Assembly: GCF_032191465.1 (NCBI RefSeq)
Contig: NZ_JAQOUE010000002.1
Coordinates: 62,001 to 126,000, forward strand
Reading direction: 5' to 3'
DNA: 64,000 nt
Source of the DNA: Candidatus Nitronereus thalassa
GTDB taxonomy: Bacteria > Nitrospirota > Nitrospiria > Nitrospirales > UBA8639
Below are positions 16,748-25,687 of this stretch, in pieces. The notes beneath the pieces are model-generated. The model searched no databases and was not told the DNA's origin. It worked only from the letters and a program-made list of their open reading frames with translations. The first letter of the stretch is position 1; every line of letters starts with the position of its first letter. A program made the position numbers and the translations under genes.

Positions 16748-18160
16748 ATGCCTAATTCGTCAGATTCCGCACAAAGTTTTATGGTTGATCGATTAGTGAT
16801 ATTCGGTGCAACAGGAGATGTCGTTTCTCGGCTTTTCCTTCCGGCACTTGTTGGATTGGTACAAGAAAGTACATTCCCTCGCAATCTTTCCATTACCGCC
16901 ATCGCAAGAAAATCATGGTCGACCGAGCAATATCACCAACATGTGCGGGAAACATTTCGCAAACAGGGAACAGATGTTGAGAGCGATCAGCTTGAATACC
17001 TATTTTCGTGCATCCAGTACGCACAAGTTGAAGATTTGTCTCATATTCAACGAGTACAAGAAGCACTAGGGTCCTCACCCTTTGTGGCATACTTGGCACT
17101 TCCTCCGTCAACGTTTTCCATGGTGTTGAATACTATCAAACAGATAGGCATTCCCCAGGGCAGCAGAATCATTTTTGAAAAGCCATTTGGGGAAAATTTT
17201 GGTTCGGCGAGAACGTTGAATTATCAGGCCCACCAAATATTTCCAGAAGAACAGGTTTTTCGTATCGACCATTTCTTAGGAAAACAAACCGTTCGCAATA
17301 TTTTAGGGTTGCGATTCGGCAATCGAATCTTCGAACCCATATGGAACCAACACCATATTGAGAATGTGGAGATTATCTGGGATGAGACCTTGGCCCTGGA
17401 AGGGCGAGTTGGCTATTACGATAAGGCTGGGGCTCTCAAAGACATGATACAAAACCACTTACTACAACTGATGTGTTTAATCGGGATGGAACCTCCGATC
17501 TCTTTCAACGACCGAGACTTTCGTGATCGAAAAGTCGACCTTTTACGAGCCGTTCGAAGCCTCACTCCAGATGAAGTGAAGCAGCAGACTGTTCGTGCAC
17601 AATATGACGCAGGCACAATCAATGGTAAGGCTATCCCTGCATATAAAGACGAAGACGGAGTCGACGCTGATCGAGGAACCGAAACCTATGCTGAAATTAA
17701 GCTCTGGATTGATAGTTGGCGTTGGGCTGGAGTTCCTTTCGTGTTACGGAGTGGTAAAGCATTAGGCAAGGATAGAAAAGAAGTCCTTATCCATTTTAAA
17801 GATGTTCCATATCTAGCTTTTGGAGAAAGCAAGGAAATTCAAAGGAACATCCTCAGACTGCAGTTCAGCCCTGACAGCTTAAATCTATCCTTGAATTTAA
17901 ATGGAGCTGGGGACCCCTTTCAACTAAATCCCGCTGAGCTCAAAAGCCAATTGGCCCCTCAAGACACTCTTCCCTATGGCGATCTTTTCCTCAATGTTTT
18001 GGCGAACGATCCAATACTGTTTATACGAGCAGACGAAGTTGAAGAACTTTGGCGAATAATCGAGCCCATTCAATCTGGATGGGAACAAGACCAGGTTCCC
18101 TTGTTTAGCTACCCAGCAGGCTCTCTTAAGCCAAAAGATTCTTTTAAAGAATCGCATTGA
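16748..18160 (+). CDS. zwf: glucose-6-phosphate 1-dehydrogenase
   Basis: A 470-residue enzyme of the oxidative pentose-phosphate pathway, which oxidises glucose-6-phosphate to 6-phosphogluconolactone with NADP. It has the Rossmann motif VIFGATGDVVSRLFLPAL near residue 17 and the substrate site RIDHFLGKQTVRN near residue 172. The substrate-binding block PIWNQHHIENVEIIWDE and the C-terminal RWAGVPFVLRSGKAL also fit. The length is usual. NADPH made here would serve stress defence, which fits the region. It lies close behind nhaA and may share its transcript. No strong ribosome site is seen, so a slightly later start at MVDRLV is possible. Confidence 0.95.
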   Translation: MPNSSDSAQSFMVDRLVIFGATGDVVSRLFLPALVGLVQESTFPRNLSITAIARKSWSTEQYHQHVRETFRKQGTDVESDQLEYLFSCIQYAQVEDLSHIQRVQEALGSSPFVAYLALPPSTFSMVLNTIKQIGIPQGSRIIFEKPFGENFGSARTLNYQAHQIFPEEQVFRIDHFLGKQTVRNILGLRFGNRIFEPIWNQHHIENVEIIWDETLALEGRVGYYDKAGALKDMIQNHLLQLMCLIGMEPPISFNDRDFRDRKVDLLRAVRSLTPDEVKQQTVRAQYDAGTINGKAIPAYKDEDGVDADRGTETYAEIKLWIDSWRWAGVPFVLRSGKALGKDRKEVLIHFKDVPYLAFGESKEIQRNILRLQFSPDSLNLSLNLNGAGDPFQLNPAELKSQLAPQDTLPYGDLFLNVLANDPILFIRADEVEELWRIIEPIQSGWEQDQVPLFSYPAGSLKPKDSFKESH

Positions 18161-18449
18161 ATGCGGTGCCTGCATTTACCTTCCTGAATTTCACCAAGCC
18201 ATTCATTTAACCGACAGCCCATTTCTCTTTTACTCGAACAAGAATCCTCACCCTAATATTGCCACGTTTTTTTTCGCACTATCTGGTATAGTTTCTTTTG
18301 CTTGTGTTCCTCTTTTTAGGGAAAATTTTCTACTCGTCTTAATCATTCACAAAATTGTTTTCACCAATATTTCCTTTTGCATTTTCTTTCCTAAAAGGTT
18401 ATAAGCTTTTACCTTCTTTAAAAAATGTACAGTGGCGAAAGGGAATTTC

Positions 18450-18806
18450 ATGGCACTTTCAACAAAAATTAAAAAAACAGCAAAAACCGTTTCTCGGAAA
18501 GCCTCAAGTAAGGCGAGCCAAGCAAAAAAGAGCCTTAAATCTTCAGCTGAAAAAGCGAAGAAATCTGCCAAAGCGAAAACGAAAAAGCTCACGGCTGCAG
18601 GAAAGGCCGCTAAAAAATCTATAAAGAAAACCGCCTCTCGAGCAGAAAACGTTACAAAGAAAAAAACGAGCCAAGCAAAATCCACAGCTAAGGCCAAAAC
18701 AAAAATCGCAAAAACCAAAGCTTCCAAGGCGGCAAAAAAGACCAAGCGAACTGTGAGCTCCGCATTAGGAAAAGCCAAACGGGCAATCAAAAAAAGATTA
18801 GCCTAA
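18450..18806 (+). CDS. histone H1-like Lys/Ala-rich protein
   Basis: This 118-residue, very basic protein is almost entirely Lys, Ala, Ser and Thr in short repeats of the form SKASQAKKS, KAKTKKL and TAKAKTKIAKTK. It has no hydrophobic core. Such proteins resemble eukaryotic histone H1 tails and bacterial histone-like DNA-binding proteins (HctB, AlgP types), so nucleic-acid binding is inferred. AAGGGA five bases before ATG 18450 favours this start over GTG 18432. A likely terminator follows. Confidence 0.85.
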   Translation: MALSTKIKKTAKTVSRKASSKASQAKKSLKSSAEKAKKSAKAKTKKLTAAGKAAKKSIKKTASRAENVTKKKTSQAKSTAKAKTKIAKTKASKAAKKTKRTVSSALGKAKRAIKKRLA

Positions 18807-18854
18807 ATCCTTGAAAATATTTGAATCTTTTGCACCTTCTTCATTGTCTCCAAA

Positions 18855-18897
18855 TGCCAGGCTTGCTCCTTCTTTGGGTAGAGAGCCTGGCACTTTT
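18855..18897 (+). terminator. possible terminator of the histone-like gene
   Basis: TGCCAGGCT and AGCCTGGCA form a nine-base-pair stem with a loop of 20 bases, followed by CTTTT. The long loop and short T-run make it weaker than a textbook terminator. Confidence 0.5.
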
Positions 18898-19041
18898 CAA
18901 CATCATTCGTTATTTAAAAAGACGGTTCGCTTCCTTGATGAATACTGGCCTTATAGGGACCCCTCAAATGAAACGCCCAATCATTTCTCATATTTAACAT
19001 CTGCCTAAAATACGAGCAATTTATTTTCGAGTCTTGAATGG

Positions 19042-19170
19042 TTAGTTAGGATTATTTTCCTTTGTGCATACCCTGTTAATGCGACACTTGCCTTCAAACA
19101 AACGTTGAAATCCTTGCAAGGTAATCGCATGATCATCGTCCAGCGGGATTCGTGATCTGTGAATCACCAT
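19042..19170 (-). CDS. possible small open frame, unknown
   Basis: An ATG at 19170 opens 42 codons (product includes LDDDHAITLQGFQRLFEG) ending at TAA. The ribosome site is poor, and no family is recognised. The residue composition is protein-like, so it could be a small gene or the remnant of one. Confidence 0.28.
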   Translation of the reverse strand: MVIHRSRIPLDDDHAITLQGFQRLFEGKCRINRVCTKENNPN

Positions 19171-19309
19171 ATAATTTATATGCCTGGTGGGTCATAATAC
19201 AGTAATAGGTCCTGGCCAATGATTAGGAATAAGATAGACTCTTCTGGAATTGTACTCACAATAACTTTCGAAATCGCTCGCCTCAGTTTTCGAAAAAGCT
19301 TTCTTATTT

Positions 19310-19354
19310 CAAGGGTTTTTTCTAGTTAACGCCAGTACACAACCTCGCTATACT
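19310..19354 (+). promoter_or_regulatory. CAAGGG-box promoter of the YtxH-like gene
   Basis: CAAGGGTTTTTTCTAG (19310-19325) is followed by TATACT (19349-19354), the best -10 match of the set, 39 bases after the start of the box. The region between box and -10 contains TTAACG at the -35 position. Confidence 0.62.
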
Positions 19355-19498
19355 CTCTGAAGAAATTTGATGTCAGTGACAAATTATGCTTTGACTTTTA
19401 GGCAATTGTATTCCGAATTCCATTCCTTGGGAAATGGAGAACGGTAATCGTGAATTTAGGTGGGGTAATTTTAAATTTTCAATCTTCTAAGGAGCTTT

Positions 19499-19741
19499 AT
19501 GGATACTGAATCGCGGACAATTTTCCTTGCTGGCATTTCTTTCTTAACTGGACTGATTTTGGGATTGGGCACGGGAATTCTTCTCGCCCCCCAAGCGGGG
19601 ACAAACACACGCAAACGCATTGGGGAGGCCATGGAAGACTCGTCACAACAGTTGGGCAAATGGATGGTAGACGCCAAAGAACGTGTTCAAGATCTCACCG
19701 AAGAAGGGAAAAAGCTCGCGTCTCGAGTTACTTCAAAATAA
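19499..19741 (+). CDS. YtxH-like small membrane-anchored protein
   Basis: An 80-residue protein with one N-terminal membrane helix (IFLAGISFLTGLILGLGTGI), the YtxH signature LLAPQAGTNTRKRI, and a charged C-terminal helix (KERVQDLTEEGKKLASRV). YtxH proteins are short general-stress proteins of unknown action. AAGGAG four bases before the ATG supports the start. It is the only gene on its transcript. Confidence 0.9.
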   Translation: MDTESRTIFLAGISFLTGLILGLGTGILLAPQAGTNTRKRIGEAMEDSSQQLGKWMVDAKERVQDLTEEGKKLASRVTSK

Positions 19742-19933
19742 AATAGTCGCCAAGAAGCGAACAGATGGTATCCGAAAGTTAATAGGAATGCTTCCAGCAC
19801 ATCTTCCAGGATCAAGAGTATCTTGACTCTTTACCTGAAATTCCAATGTGGACGCAAAGAAAAGCCCTGGCATGTGAGGATCCACTGACCAGGACTATCT
19901 CGACATAGAGGGTAGAAGCTCGCAGTTTTTTGT

Positions 19934-20605
19934 TCATTGTCGGGTATATAAAAGTTCACATGCTTCGCAATACCCATCCTCACGGCCACGATCATAGGCT
20001 TCGACCAATTGCTTGCGGACCCAATCACTACCCTGTTTTCCACCCGGTCCATCTACCCCTTGCGATAACATCATGGCAAGACCCACATCAATCAATCGCT
20101 CTTTACGTTCCTCCATCTCTTCAGTGACCAACGAAGGTATCATGGCTTTGGCAAAGTGCTTCACGATATCTTCGCGAAATTTGTCATACCCTAGGACAGC
20201 GACTGTACCTTCTCGAATTTTCACCAACGCAGCTTTGACGCGAGGAATGTCCTTCATCAAGACTCGAAAGATTTCGAGTCGCCCCTCGTCCCAGAGCTTT
20301 TTTTCCATCCCTTCCAGGATTTCGCCAGGATCTAACGCTTCGTCTGGGCCTTCATCGTGATGATCACTTTTCGCGCCAAATCCCCCAAACCGCATTCGCT
20401 CATACGATTTCCGAGTTTCAGGGTCACCTAAAATTTCATACGCAGCATTTAATTCACGGATTTTTTCTTCAGCCTCCTTATCGCCCTGATTCCGATCAGG
20501 ATGATATTTCAAGGCCAATTTTCGATAGGACTTCTTGATTTCTTCGTCGGTCGCCTCTGGCGTCACCTCCAGAGTGACATAATAATCAAGATGAATTCTC
20601 GGCAT
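19934..20605 (-). CDS. J-domain protein
   Basis: This 223-residue protein opens with a complete J domain (about residues 5-70: [20 protein letters not shown], the HPD motif in [10 protein letters not shown], then [21 protein letters not shown]). It lacks the Gly/Phe-rich, zinc-finger and substrate domains of DnaJ. The remaining 150 residues are helical and of unknown fold. J domains stimulate Hsp70 (DnaK), so it is probably a specialised co-chaperone. The gene starts five bases after the stop of the HTH gene upstream, so the two form an operon. Confidence 0.9.
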   Translation of the reverse strand: MPRIHLDYYVTLEVTPEATDEEIKKSYRKLALKYHPDRNQGDKEAEEKIRELNAAYEILGDPETRKSYERMRFGGFGAKSDHHDEGPDEALDPGEILEGMEKKLWDEGRLEIFRVLMKDIPRVKAALVKIREGTVAVLGYDKFREDIVKHFAKAMIPSLVTEEMEERKERLIDVGLAMMLSQGVDGPGGKQGSDWVRKQLVEAYDRGREDGYCEACELLYTRQ

Positions 20606-20610
20606 AAGTC

Positions 20611-21609
20611 CTACCTTCGACCTCTGGCAGCGGAATTATTAATTGACCTGGAATTCTTCTTGGTCTGCCATCGGGTAATTTGACGACGAAAAGTCACTTC
20701 ACCACGAAATGGCGACACAAACCGAGTCATTTCAAATAACGGGAGAGGATTAAGATGATGAAGATGTTCAGCCTTCCAGGTGAGGTGCAATTGGTCGATA
20801 TGTGTAAAGGATTGCCCGCCCTTCGGTAATCCCAAGGGCACTTGTTGATATCCCCGAGAAAACAATAATAGCTCCTCGTCAAACAAGGCCGTATTGATTT
20901 CGTCGACTCCCCCGTAAGTGCTGAAGGCATGGACTAAACGTTGAAAAGTCACAGAGTTCTCTAATTCCTCACGCAAGGCGTAGAAGACCCTCACCCCTGC
21001 CTGCTTTTGATCCTGCAAGACCTGCACACTGTCCGCAATGGATTTCGCTTCCTTGAGGTCTCGCTTCGTGAGGATGAGAAGACGACGGATCACCACATCC
21101 CGTTGCACTGCACCCTGATTCACAAGCAAGTAATTGGGGTAAAACGGTTCGCCTTTCCTCCATAAATGCCAGCGTTCCATCACGGAATCAACGGAATGTT
21201 GCGTCGTTTCCATCAAACGGACAGCCTCGGCATGGGCTAATGCCCCGTCAAAACATAACTCTTGATTCGCCAATTGACGAAGCTCCAATCCAATGGCTTC
21301 GATCTTTTTCGGCAGATAGCGAGGACGCTTGGGCACCTGGGACATCACGTCCACAGCTGTTAACGCCATGGTCCAATATGGCTTCACGGGTTTGGGGGCT
21401 TTATCTTTTTGTGCTAGCAACAACAATGCCACAGGGTTCATCCCCAGCAGCTTGGCAATTCTGACACACAAATCTGGATTCGGAATCTTTCGACCACGAC
21501 GAATCAGGTTCGCTTCGGGCTGGGTAATCCCTAGACATTTCGCCAATGCATAATCACTACGTAACCCGCAGCGATCTTTCACTTGCTCTACATATTTCGC
21601 ACATTCCAT
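20611..21609 (-). CDS. helix-turn-helix protein with long unknown C terminus
   Basis: From ATG 21609 the product is 332 residues. Residues 5-65 form a Cro/CI-like helix-turn-helix ([21 protein letters not shown], then [22 protein letters not shown]). The remaining 260 residues match no family I recognise. They include [20 protein letters not shown] and [24 protein letters not shown], which look like an ordered globular domain resembling a DUF-type effector region. The pair with the J-domain gene suggests a stress-linked regulator and its co-chaperone. A TTG start at 21630 is less likely. Confidence 0.75.
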   Translation of the reverse strand: MECAKYVEQVKDRCGLRSDYALAKCLGITQPEANLIRRGRKIPNPDLCVRIAKLLGMNPVALLLLAQKDKAPKPVKPYWTMALTAVDVMSQVPKRPRYLPKKIEAIGLELRQLANQELCFDGALAHAEAVRLMETTQHSVDSVMERWHLWRKGEPFYPNYLLVNQGAVQRDVVIRRLLILTKRDLKEAKSIADSVQVLQDQKQAGVRVFYALREELENSVTFQRLVHAFSTYGGVDEINTALFDEELLLFSRGYQQVPLGLPKGGQSFTHIDQLHLTWKAEHLHHLNPLPLFEMTRFVSPFRGEVTFRRQITRWQTKKNSRSINNSAARGRR

Positions 21610-21841
21610 AGGGCTTCCCAAAGAACTCAATCATATCGATGGGATGCCCCACAGGGCAAGGCATTGCCACGTCTATCATTACTTAGATTTAGGCTATATG
21701 AATTTTGCAAAAGAGATTAAATAACCAAGAGGGGCGTGACAAGAAAGACTCGGAGACAACGAAACAGGGAGGAAGATTTTCGCCTATCAAAGAAATACTG
21801 TTCACACAGCTTATTAGGCCCATAACAAAAAACCAACCGCA

Positions 21842-22186
21842 CTAACGGCGCAGAGGGTTAGGAAACCTTAATGTATACCCTTTCTTTTCCATACAGTGCC
21901 CAGCTTCCATTCCAGACACCACCGTAGGACTCAACCATTCACCATAGATTTCAAGAGCTCTTTCACAATTCGCATAGTCGACAATCATATCAATTTCTGA
22001 TTTTCCCACAAGTGTCCATTCTCCCTGCTGGCAATCCCAATATGGGTGACACATCCGCTCGGCACGGTTGGGCCCATAATCATATTCTGCGTACTGGTTA
22101 AGGAAGTCTGAGACACATCCTGACAATGCAACACCAAACCAAATGAGGAAAAAGATATTGAGTTTCCCTGAAGCAACGAGCCTCAT
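21842..22186 (-). CDS. small lipoprotein, unknown
   Basis: A 114-residue protein with a lipoprotein signal ending in VALSGC (Cys near residue 24). A Cys-containing periplasmic part follows (MCHPYWDCQQGEWTLVGKSE, ANCERALEIYGEW, EAGHCMEKKGYTLRF) with four further cysteines that could form disulfides. The C-terminal EAGHCMEKKGYTL pattern resembles the C-terminal EQCLADKGWYL of the lipoprotein at 56469-56762, so both may belong to one small family. No function is known. Confidence 0.75.
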   Translation of the reverse strand: MRLVASGKLNIFFLIWFGVALSGCVSDFLNQYAEYDYGPNRAERMCHPYWDCQQGEWTLVGKSEIDMIVDYANCERALEIYGEWLSPTVVSGMEAGHCMEKKGYTLRFPNPLRR

Positions 22187-22561
22187 GCCACCACCTCTTG
22201 TTACGCCGATGCCTAGACCGAACTCCTCACTAGACCTACACGAAAAAATCTACTACATTGTCTTGTCGGCAGAATGACGATCCGACAACAGGGGAGGCAT
22301 AATTTTTAGGCGCTTACACAGGCCCTGTATTTCAGGTGAAAGGACAAATGAAGATCGAAATATCAAATTCTTAAAGACAGCTCCCCCGGCCTTTATGAAC
22401 ATTCAATTCATATGCTCAATCGGGCACAGCCACCCTCATCGAACACTCTTCATAAATGTGCCTGGGTTGTTGAGAAAGAAGGGGGATACACTAAGCCGCA
22501 AAAAACCATTCGGAGTGAACCGAATCCAAAAATGCTCCTCAAGGAAGGTTAACCCTGCTCG
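22187..22561. other. intergenic region, no feature
   Basis: About 375 bases between two minus-strand genes. No open frame with a ribosome site, no promoter pair and no clear hairpin were seen. Confidence 0.4.
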
Positions 22562-22759
22562 CTATCGAGAGCGACGAGTTAACGGAGGGCGTCCCGGCCC
22601 TCCAGGATGCCAAGGCCGGCTTCCTTTTCGGGCCCTCATCATTGTCCGTCGTTTCTGGAGATGGATGGCACAAAACCATTGACTCACGGCTTTGCGTGGA
22701 CAATAAATGCACAAGCCCGCTTCCTTGTGACGCCGCTGATATCGTTGCTGTCTCGTCAT
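22562..22759 (-). CDS. small Cys/His zinc-finger protein
   Basis: A 65-residue basic protein (start MTRQQRYQRRH) with CIYCPRKAVSQWFCAIH, a CxxC...CxxH arrangement that fits one zinc site. A Pro/Arg-rich C-terminal tail follows. Similar short basic zinc proteins occur in phages and mobile regions. The start at 22759 is chosen because the upstream residues look non-coding; no strong ribosome site is present. Overlapping plus-strand frames lack recognisable features. Confidence 0.6.
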   Translation of the reverse strand: MTRQQRYQRRHKEAGLCIYCPRKAVSQWFCAIHLQKRRTMMRARKGSRPWHPGGPGRPPLTRRSR

Positions 22760-22920
22760 ATCATAAAAATGATAACAGTTTATTATCAAATAATACAATT
22801 TATTCATCATTGAGCAAATCCGCTTGGATTGCGGAACTCACCTTAAATTACAAAACCTGAGACCAGGTGGTCACATGGCAATCCCTCTGAAGCTATTCAC
22901 GCATTTTAATTAGGTTAGAT

Positions 22921-23472
22921 ATGAACCGCCACCTTTTCCTTTCCTTCATCATGCTAGGCTTCATCGAACAAAAGCCAATTTTTGACTCGAGCATTTCGCA
23001 CGCCAATCCCCTCGAAAACCGACAATTCTTAGCGGCACAAGAGGTTCAACCTGACCTCTTGCCTACGACTCCAGAACCCACTTTGGATCAGGGCAATCTG
23101 GTCTCTATCTCTGAGGTTTTGTGGCACCCGAGAGATTACCACCAAATGATCATTCGTCTACGAGGAATTGTCACACGACTCGAGCTACATCTTGACGACA
23201 CACGTCACTTCATTGACTTTGTCTTTTTTTTAGCTGAGGGGGAACAGCGCCTCCTGGTATTTGGACGCCACGATAGGACGAAAGGAGATATTCAATTAAC
23301 AAGTGACCGAATGGTCGAAGTACAGGGACTGTTTTGGCAAGAACGATTCGCGAACGGGCATCGTTTCGAAAATAATCTGGAAGCGCAGGACATCCGATTT
23401 TATCCACCACTCCTCCCCGACCAAGCCAGAGCCCCCAACACACATCTCCGTTTAGCAATTATTTACAAATAG
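22921..23472 (+). CDS. exported protein with possible OB-like fold, unknown
   Basis: This 183-residue protein has a short N-terminal hydrophobic stretch (LFLSFIMLGF). Its core is made of beta strands: VSISEVLWHPRDYHQMIIRL, then RGIVTRLELH, then VFFLAEGEQRLLVFGRHDR, then MVEVQGLFWQERF. The strand order resembles nucleic-acid- or haem-delivery OB folds, but no family is recognised. Its end overlaps the end of the convergent glycosyltransferase-like gene by 10 bases. Confidence 0.65.
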   Translation: MNRHLFLSFIMLGFIEQKPIFDSSISHANPLENRQFLAAQEVQPDLLPTTPEPTLDQGNLVSISEVLWHPRDYHQMIIRLRGIVTRLELHLDDTRHFIDFVFFLAEGEQRLLVFGRHDRTKGDIQLTSDRMVEVQGLFWQERFANGHRFENNLEAQDIRFYPPLLPDQARAPNTHLRLAIIYK

Positions 23473-24545
23473 GGGTCTAACACATCGGCAGCAGCAGATA
23501 CTCCAGACTCTGGCGGTGCCTCACGAGGCAAAGGTAAGGCTTGAATCTCGGTCAATGCCTTCTGCCACGATCCCGCATAAAACTCATCCTTGGAAAGTTC
23601 CACAGCTCTCCCGTACCGATGAGCATATTCTACGAGTACATCCTCATCCGCAAAGTTATACCGTCGGACATAAATAATGGGCGTACCGGCAGCCACCGCT
23701 TCAATCACCGTTCCATACCCCGGTTTAGACAAGATGATATCGGCACCACCAAATAATTCCATGAAACTCATATCGAACTGGCTTGAAGACCGTAGCCGCG
23801 AAAATTTAGAGGGAAGAGGCATATCAAGAATAAGTTGAAAGGGAGCAAGCTGATCAATCTCATGAAAAGGTAAGGAATCCATGGGCACGCCACCCAATGC
23901 TACTAACACTATCGGTCCATCAGAAGAGTTTCGAAGGATTTTGGCCTTAGACGGCTGCCCCTCCCGAGGCAGTGAATACCCAATGGGACCGACATCTTTA
24001 TGGTGAGAAAAGGCGTCCATGGATAACGCCGGTGAAAGCCGAATGGCGAATTCAGCACGTTTATAGACATCTCGAATATGGCCCACGATGTGCGCGTGTT
24101 CGGGATTATGTGAGTCTAACAACTCTTGAAGAATATGGTCCCAAGCAAGCGAACCATACGCAATGGCCGGCACCCCAGTGCGCGATCCTGCTTCCAAAGC
24201 AAGATACGAAATATTGGAAAGCACAAGATCGGGAGCATCTCGTTTCAGGACGTCACATTCGTCAGCAACCCGTTGTTCCCAGGTCTCATGAAAATGATGG
24301 TAGGCACGCCAAGTTGCCGGGATATCAATCGTCAACGGACCCAGCTGTACACATCCGACATCCTGCGCCTGCACACTGAGTTCCCAAGGCACAGTCAATC
24401 GACTGGCAAAAAATGTTCCTGGCACAGTTGTGCGTAAGATCACGGTAAGTTCCGGATGGCGTCGTCCCAATTCATTCAAAACCGGCACCACTTGGGCCGC
24501 ATGCCCATACCCATGACCGGAAATCGCACACCAAATACGTGGCAT
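23463..24545 (-). CDS. GT-B-type glycosyltransferase-like protein
   Basis: A 360-residue protein with the two-domain GT-B layout. The N-terminal nucleotide-binding-like part starts IWCAISGHGYGHAAQVVPVLNELG, a glycine-rich loop shared with MurG-like and L-arabinokinase N-terminal domains. The C-terminal part has FGGADIILSKPGYGTVIEAVAAGTPIIYV, the donor-binding signature. The acceptor and sugar are unknown. It is probably cytoplasmic and acts on a nucleotide-sugar donor, perhaps for cell-surface glycans. Confidence 0.8.
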   Translation of the reverse strand: MPRIWCAISGHGYGHAAQVVPVLNELGRRHPELTVILRTTVPGTFFASRLTVPWELSVQAQDVGCVQLGPLTIDIPATWRAYHHFHETWEQRVADECDVLKRDAPDLVLSNISYLALEAGSRTGVPAIAYGSLAWDHILQELLDSHNPEHAHIVGHIRDVYKRAEFAIRLSPALSMDAFSHHKDVGPIGYSLPREGQPSKAKILRNSSDGPIVLVALGGVPMDSLPFHEIDQLAPFQLILDMPLPSKFSRLRSSSQFDMSFMELFGGADIILSKPGYGTVIEAVAAGTPIIYVRRYNFADEDVLVEYAHRYGRAVELSKDEFYAGSWQKALTEIQALPLPREAPPESGVSAAADVLDPYL

Positions 24546-24664
24546 TTGTCACCTCACACTCGGTAAAATAAAATACCCCTCTTGCCTAAGGCTTGACGAT
24601 CGGCCAGAAAAGCGTTATTTCACAAGTCCATCATTAATCAGTGACTTCACAAAATCATCCATCG

Positions 24665-25141
24665 ATGAACCATTCCACGAGACTTTCAACAATCGCCATC
24701 GGCATCATCCTTACTGGATTTCTTTTTGTACTCGTGAGTTGCCGAAGCTCTCCCTCAAAAACTGATCCACCACAATCACATAGACCGTCCCCAGCGGTCA
24801 CCATGGAACAAAAGGAAGACGTGGAACAACAACTGTTGCACACGTTAGCTGAGGCTCGAAAATTGGGCCCCGCCAATCCTCTCTTGCTAAGTACGATGTA
24901 CAGTTTGGCGTCGTTTTACCGTGAACATCACGCGTTTGAAAAAGCCGAACGTCTTTATCAAGAAGCTTTATTGATAAAGGAACAACTCCATGGACCGCAT
25001 CATCCAGATCTCGCCATCATTCTCCACCAATACGCCGCGCTCCTTCGTGACGCCCAACGGGTGCAAGAAGCCACCGAATTAGAACAACGGGCACGCCAAA
25101 TCCAGAACTCTTCCCCCATTCCATCTTCTTACCGACAATAG
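24665..25141 (+). CDS. TPR lipoprotein
   Basis: From ATG 24665 the 158-residue product has a lipoprotein signal ending in LVSC (Cys near residue 24). A helical C-terminal part follows with one clear TPR and part of another (LLSTMYSLASFYREHHAFEK, then PDLAIILHQYAALLRDAQRV). TPR lipoproteins usually serve as assembly or scaffold factors in the periplasm. The GTG 24641 start would add eight residues but lacks support. Confidence 0.75.
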   Translation: MNHSTRLSTIAIGIILTGFLFVLVSCRSSPSKTDPPQSHRPSPAVTMEQKEDVEQQLLHTLAEARKLGPANPLLLSTMYSLASFYREHHAFEKAERLYQEALLIKEQLHGPHHPDLAIILHQYAALLRDAQRVQEATELEQRARQIQNSSPIPSSYRQ

Positions 25142-25346
25142 GACCCGCCAACCAACATACTCGGCATAGCCTGTTCAATGGAGCCAGAACTGCCTGACAG
25201 GTAGGAATCTTTTTCCGAGTCTGACCGCGAAACAAGAAAGATCGTAAAAAAACCCACACAAACATCACCTAATGAACATCATCTAAATTTGGCATATGAC
25301 TTGTATACTAATGGTGTCAGGACCACTCTGCATACAGGAGATCCCT

Positions 25347-25637
25347 ATGAAGACCAAAGCCAAATCAGTGCCTAAACCAGCACGTCGAACAAAAAAAGCC
25401 GTCCGGGAATCCGCTCCTGCCTCCACTCCTCAAGCACGGACAGTGCCACGCTGCACTCGATGTGGATCACGAACTGTTCGACTGGAGCAGTTTAATCAAG
25501 AACTCTTAGCCGTACTGGCCATCCACTGCCTTATTTGCGGACATCATGCCTTTGTCGGAAAACCAATGGTTCGCCTTATTCGAAAACCCGAAATCCCTCA
25601 AAGTGCCGACATTCAGAAAGAAGCCCTCAAAATCTGA
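25347..25637 (+). CDS. small zinc-ribbon protein
   Basis: A 96-residue protein with a basic, low-complexity N terminus (KTKAKSVPKPARRTKKA) and one zinc ribbon from two CxxC pairs, CTRCGS and CLICGHH. AGGAGAT just before ATG 25347 supports the start. The function is unknown; it may bind nucleic acid through its basic tail. Confidence 0.75.
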   Translation: MKTKAKSVPKPARRTKKAVRESAPASTPQARTVPRCTRCGSRTVRLEQFNQELLAVLAIHCLICGHHAFVGKPMVRLIRKPEIPQSADIQKEALKI

Positions 25638-25687
25638 ATCCCGCACAGGATCAACCGACATTCTCACAACCTGCTGAAGAGGTGTAT

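Larger units (their letters stand above)
19009..19498. other. long intergenic region before the YtxH gene
   Basis: About 490 bases with no sure gene. It holds a possible 42-codon frame on the minus strand (19042-19170) and a clear CAAGGG-box promoter at 19310-19354. The leader to ATG 19499 would be about 138 bases. Confidence 0.5.

Noticed and set aside
22607-22813. Plus-strand frames over the small zinc-finger gene
   Set aside because: They lack ribosome sites, while the minus-strand frame has an ordered Cys/His pattern.
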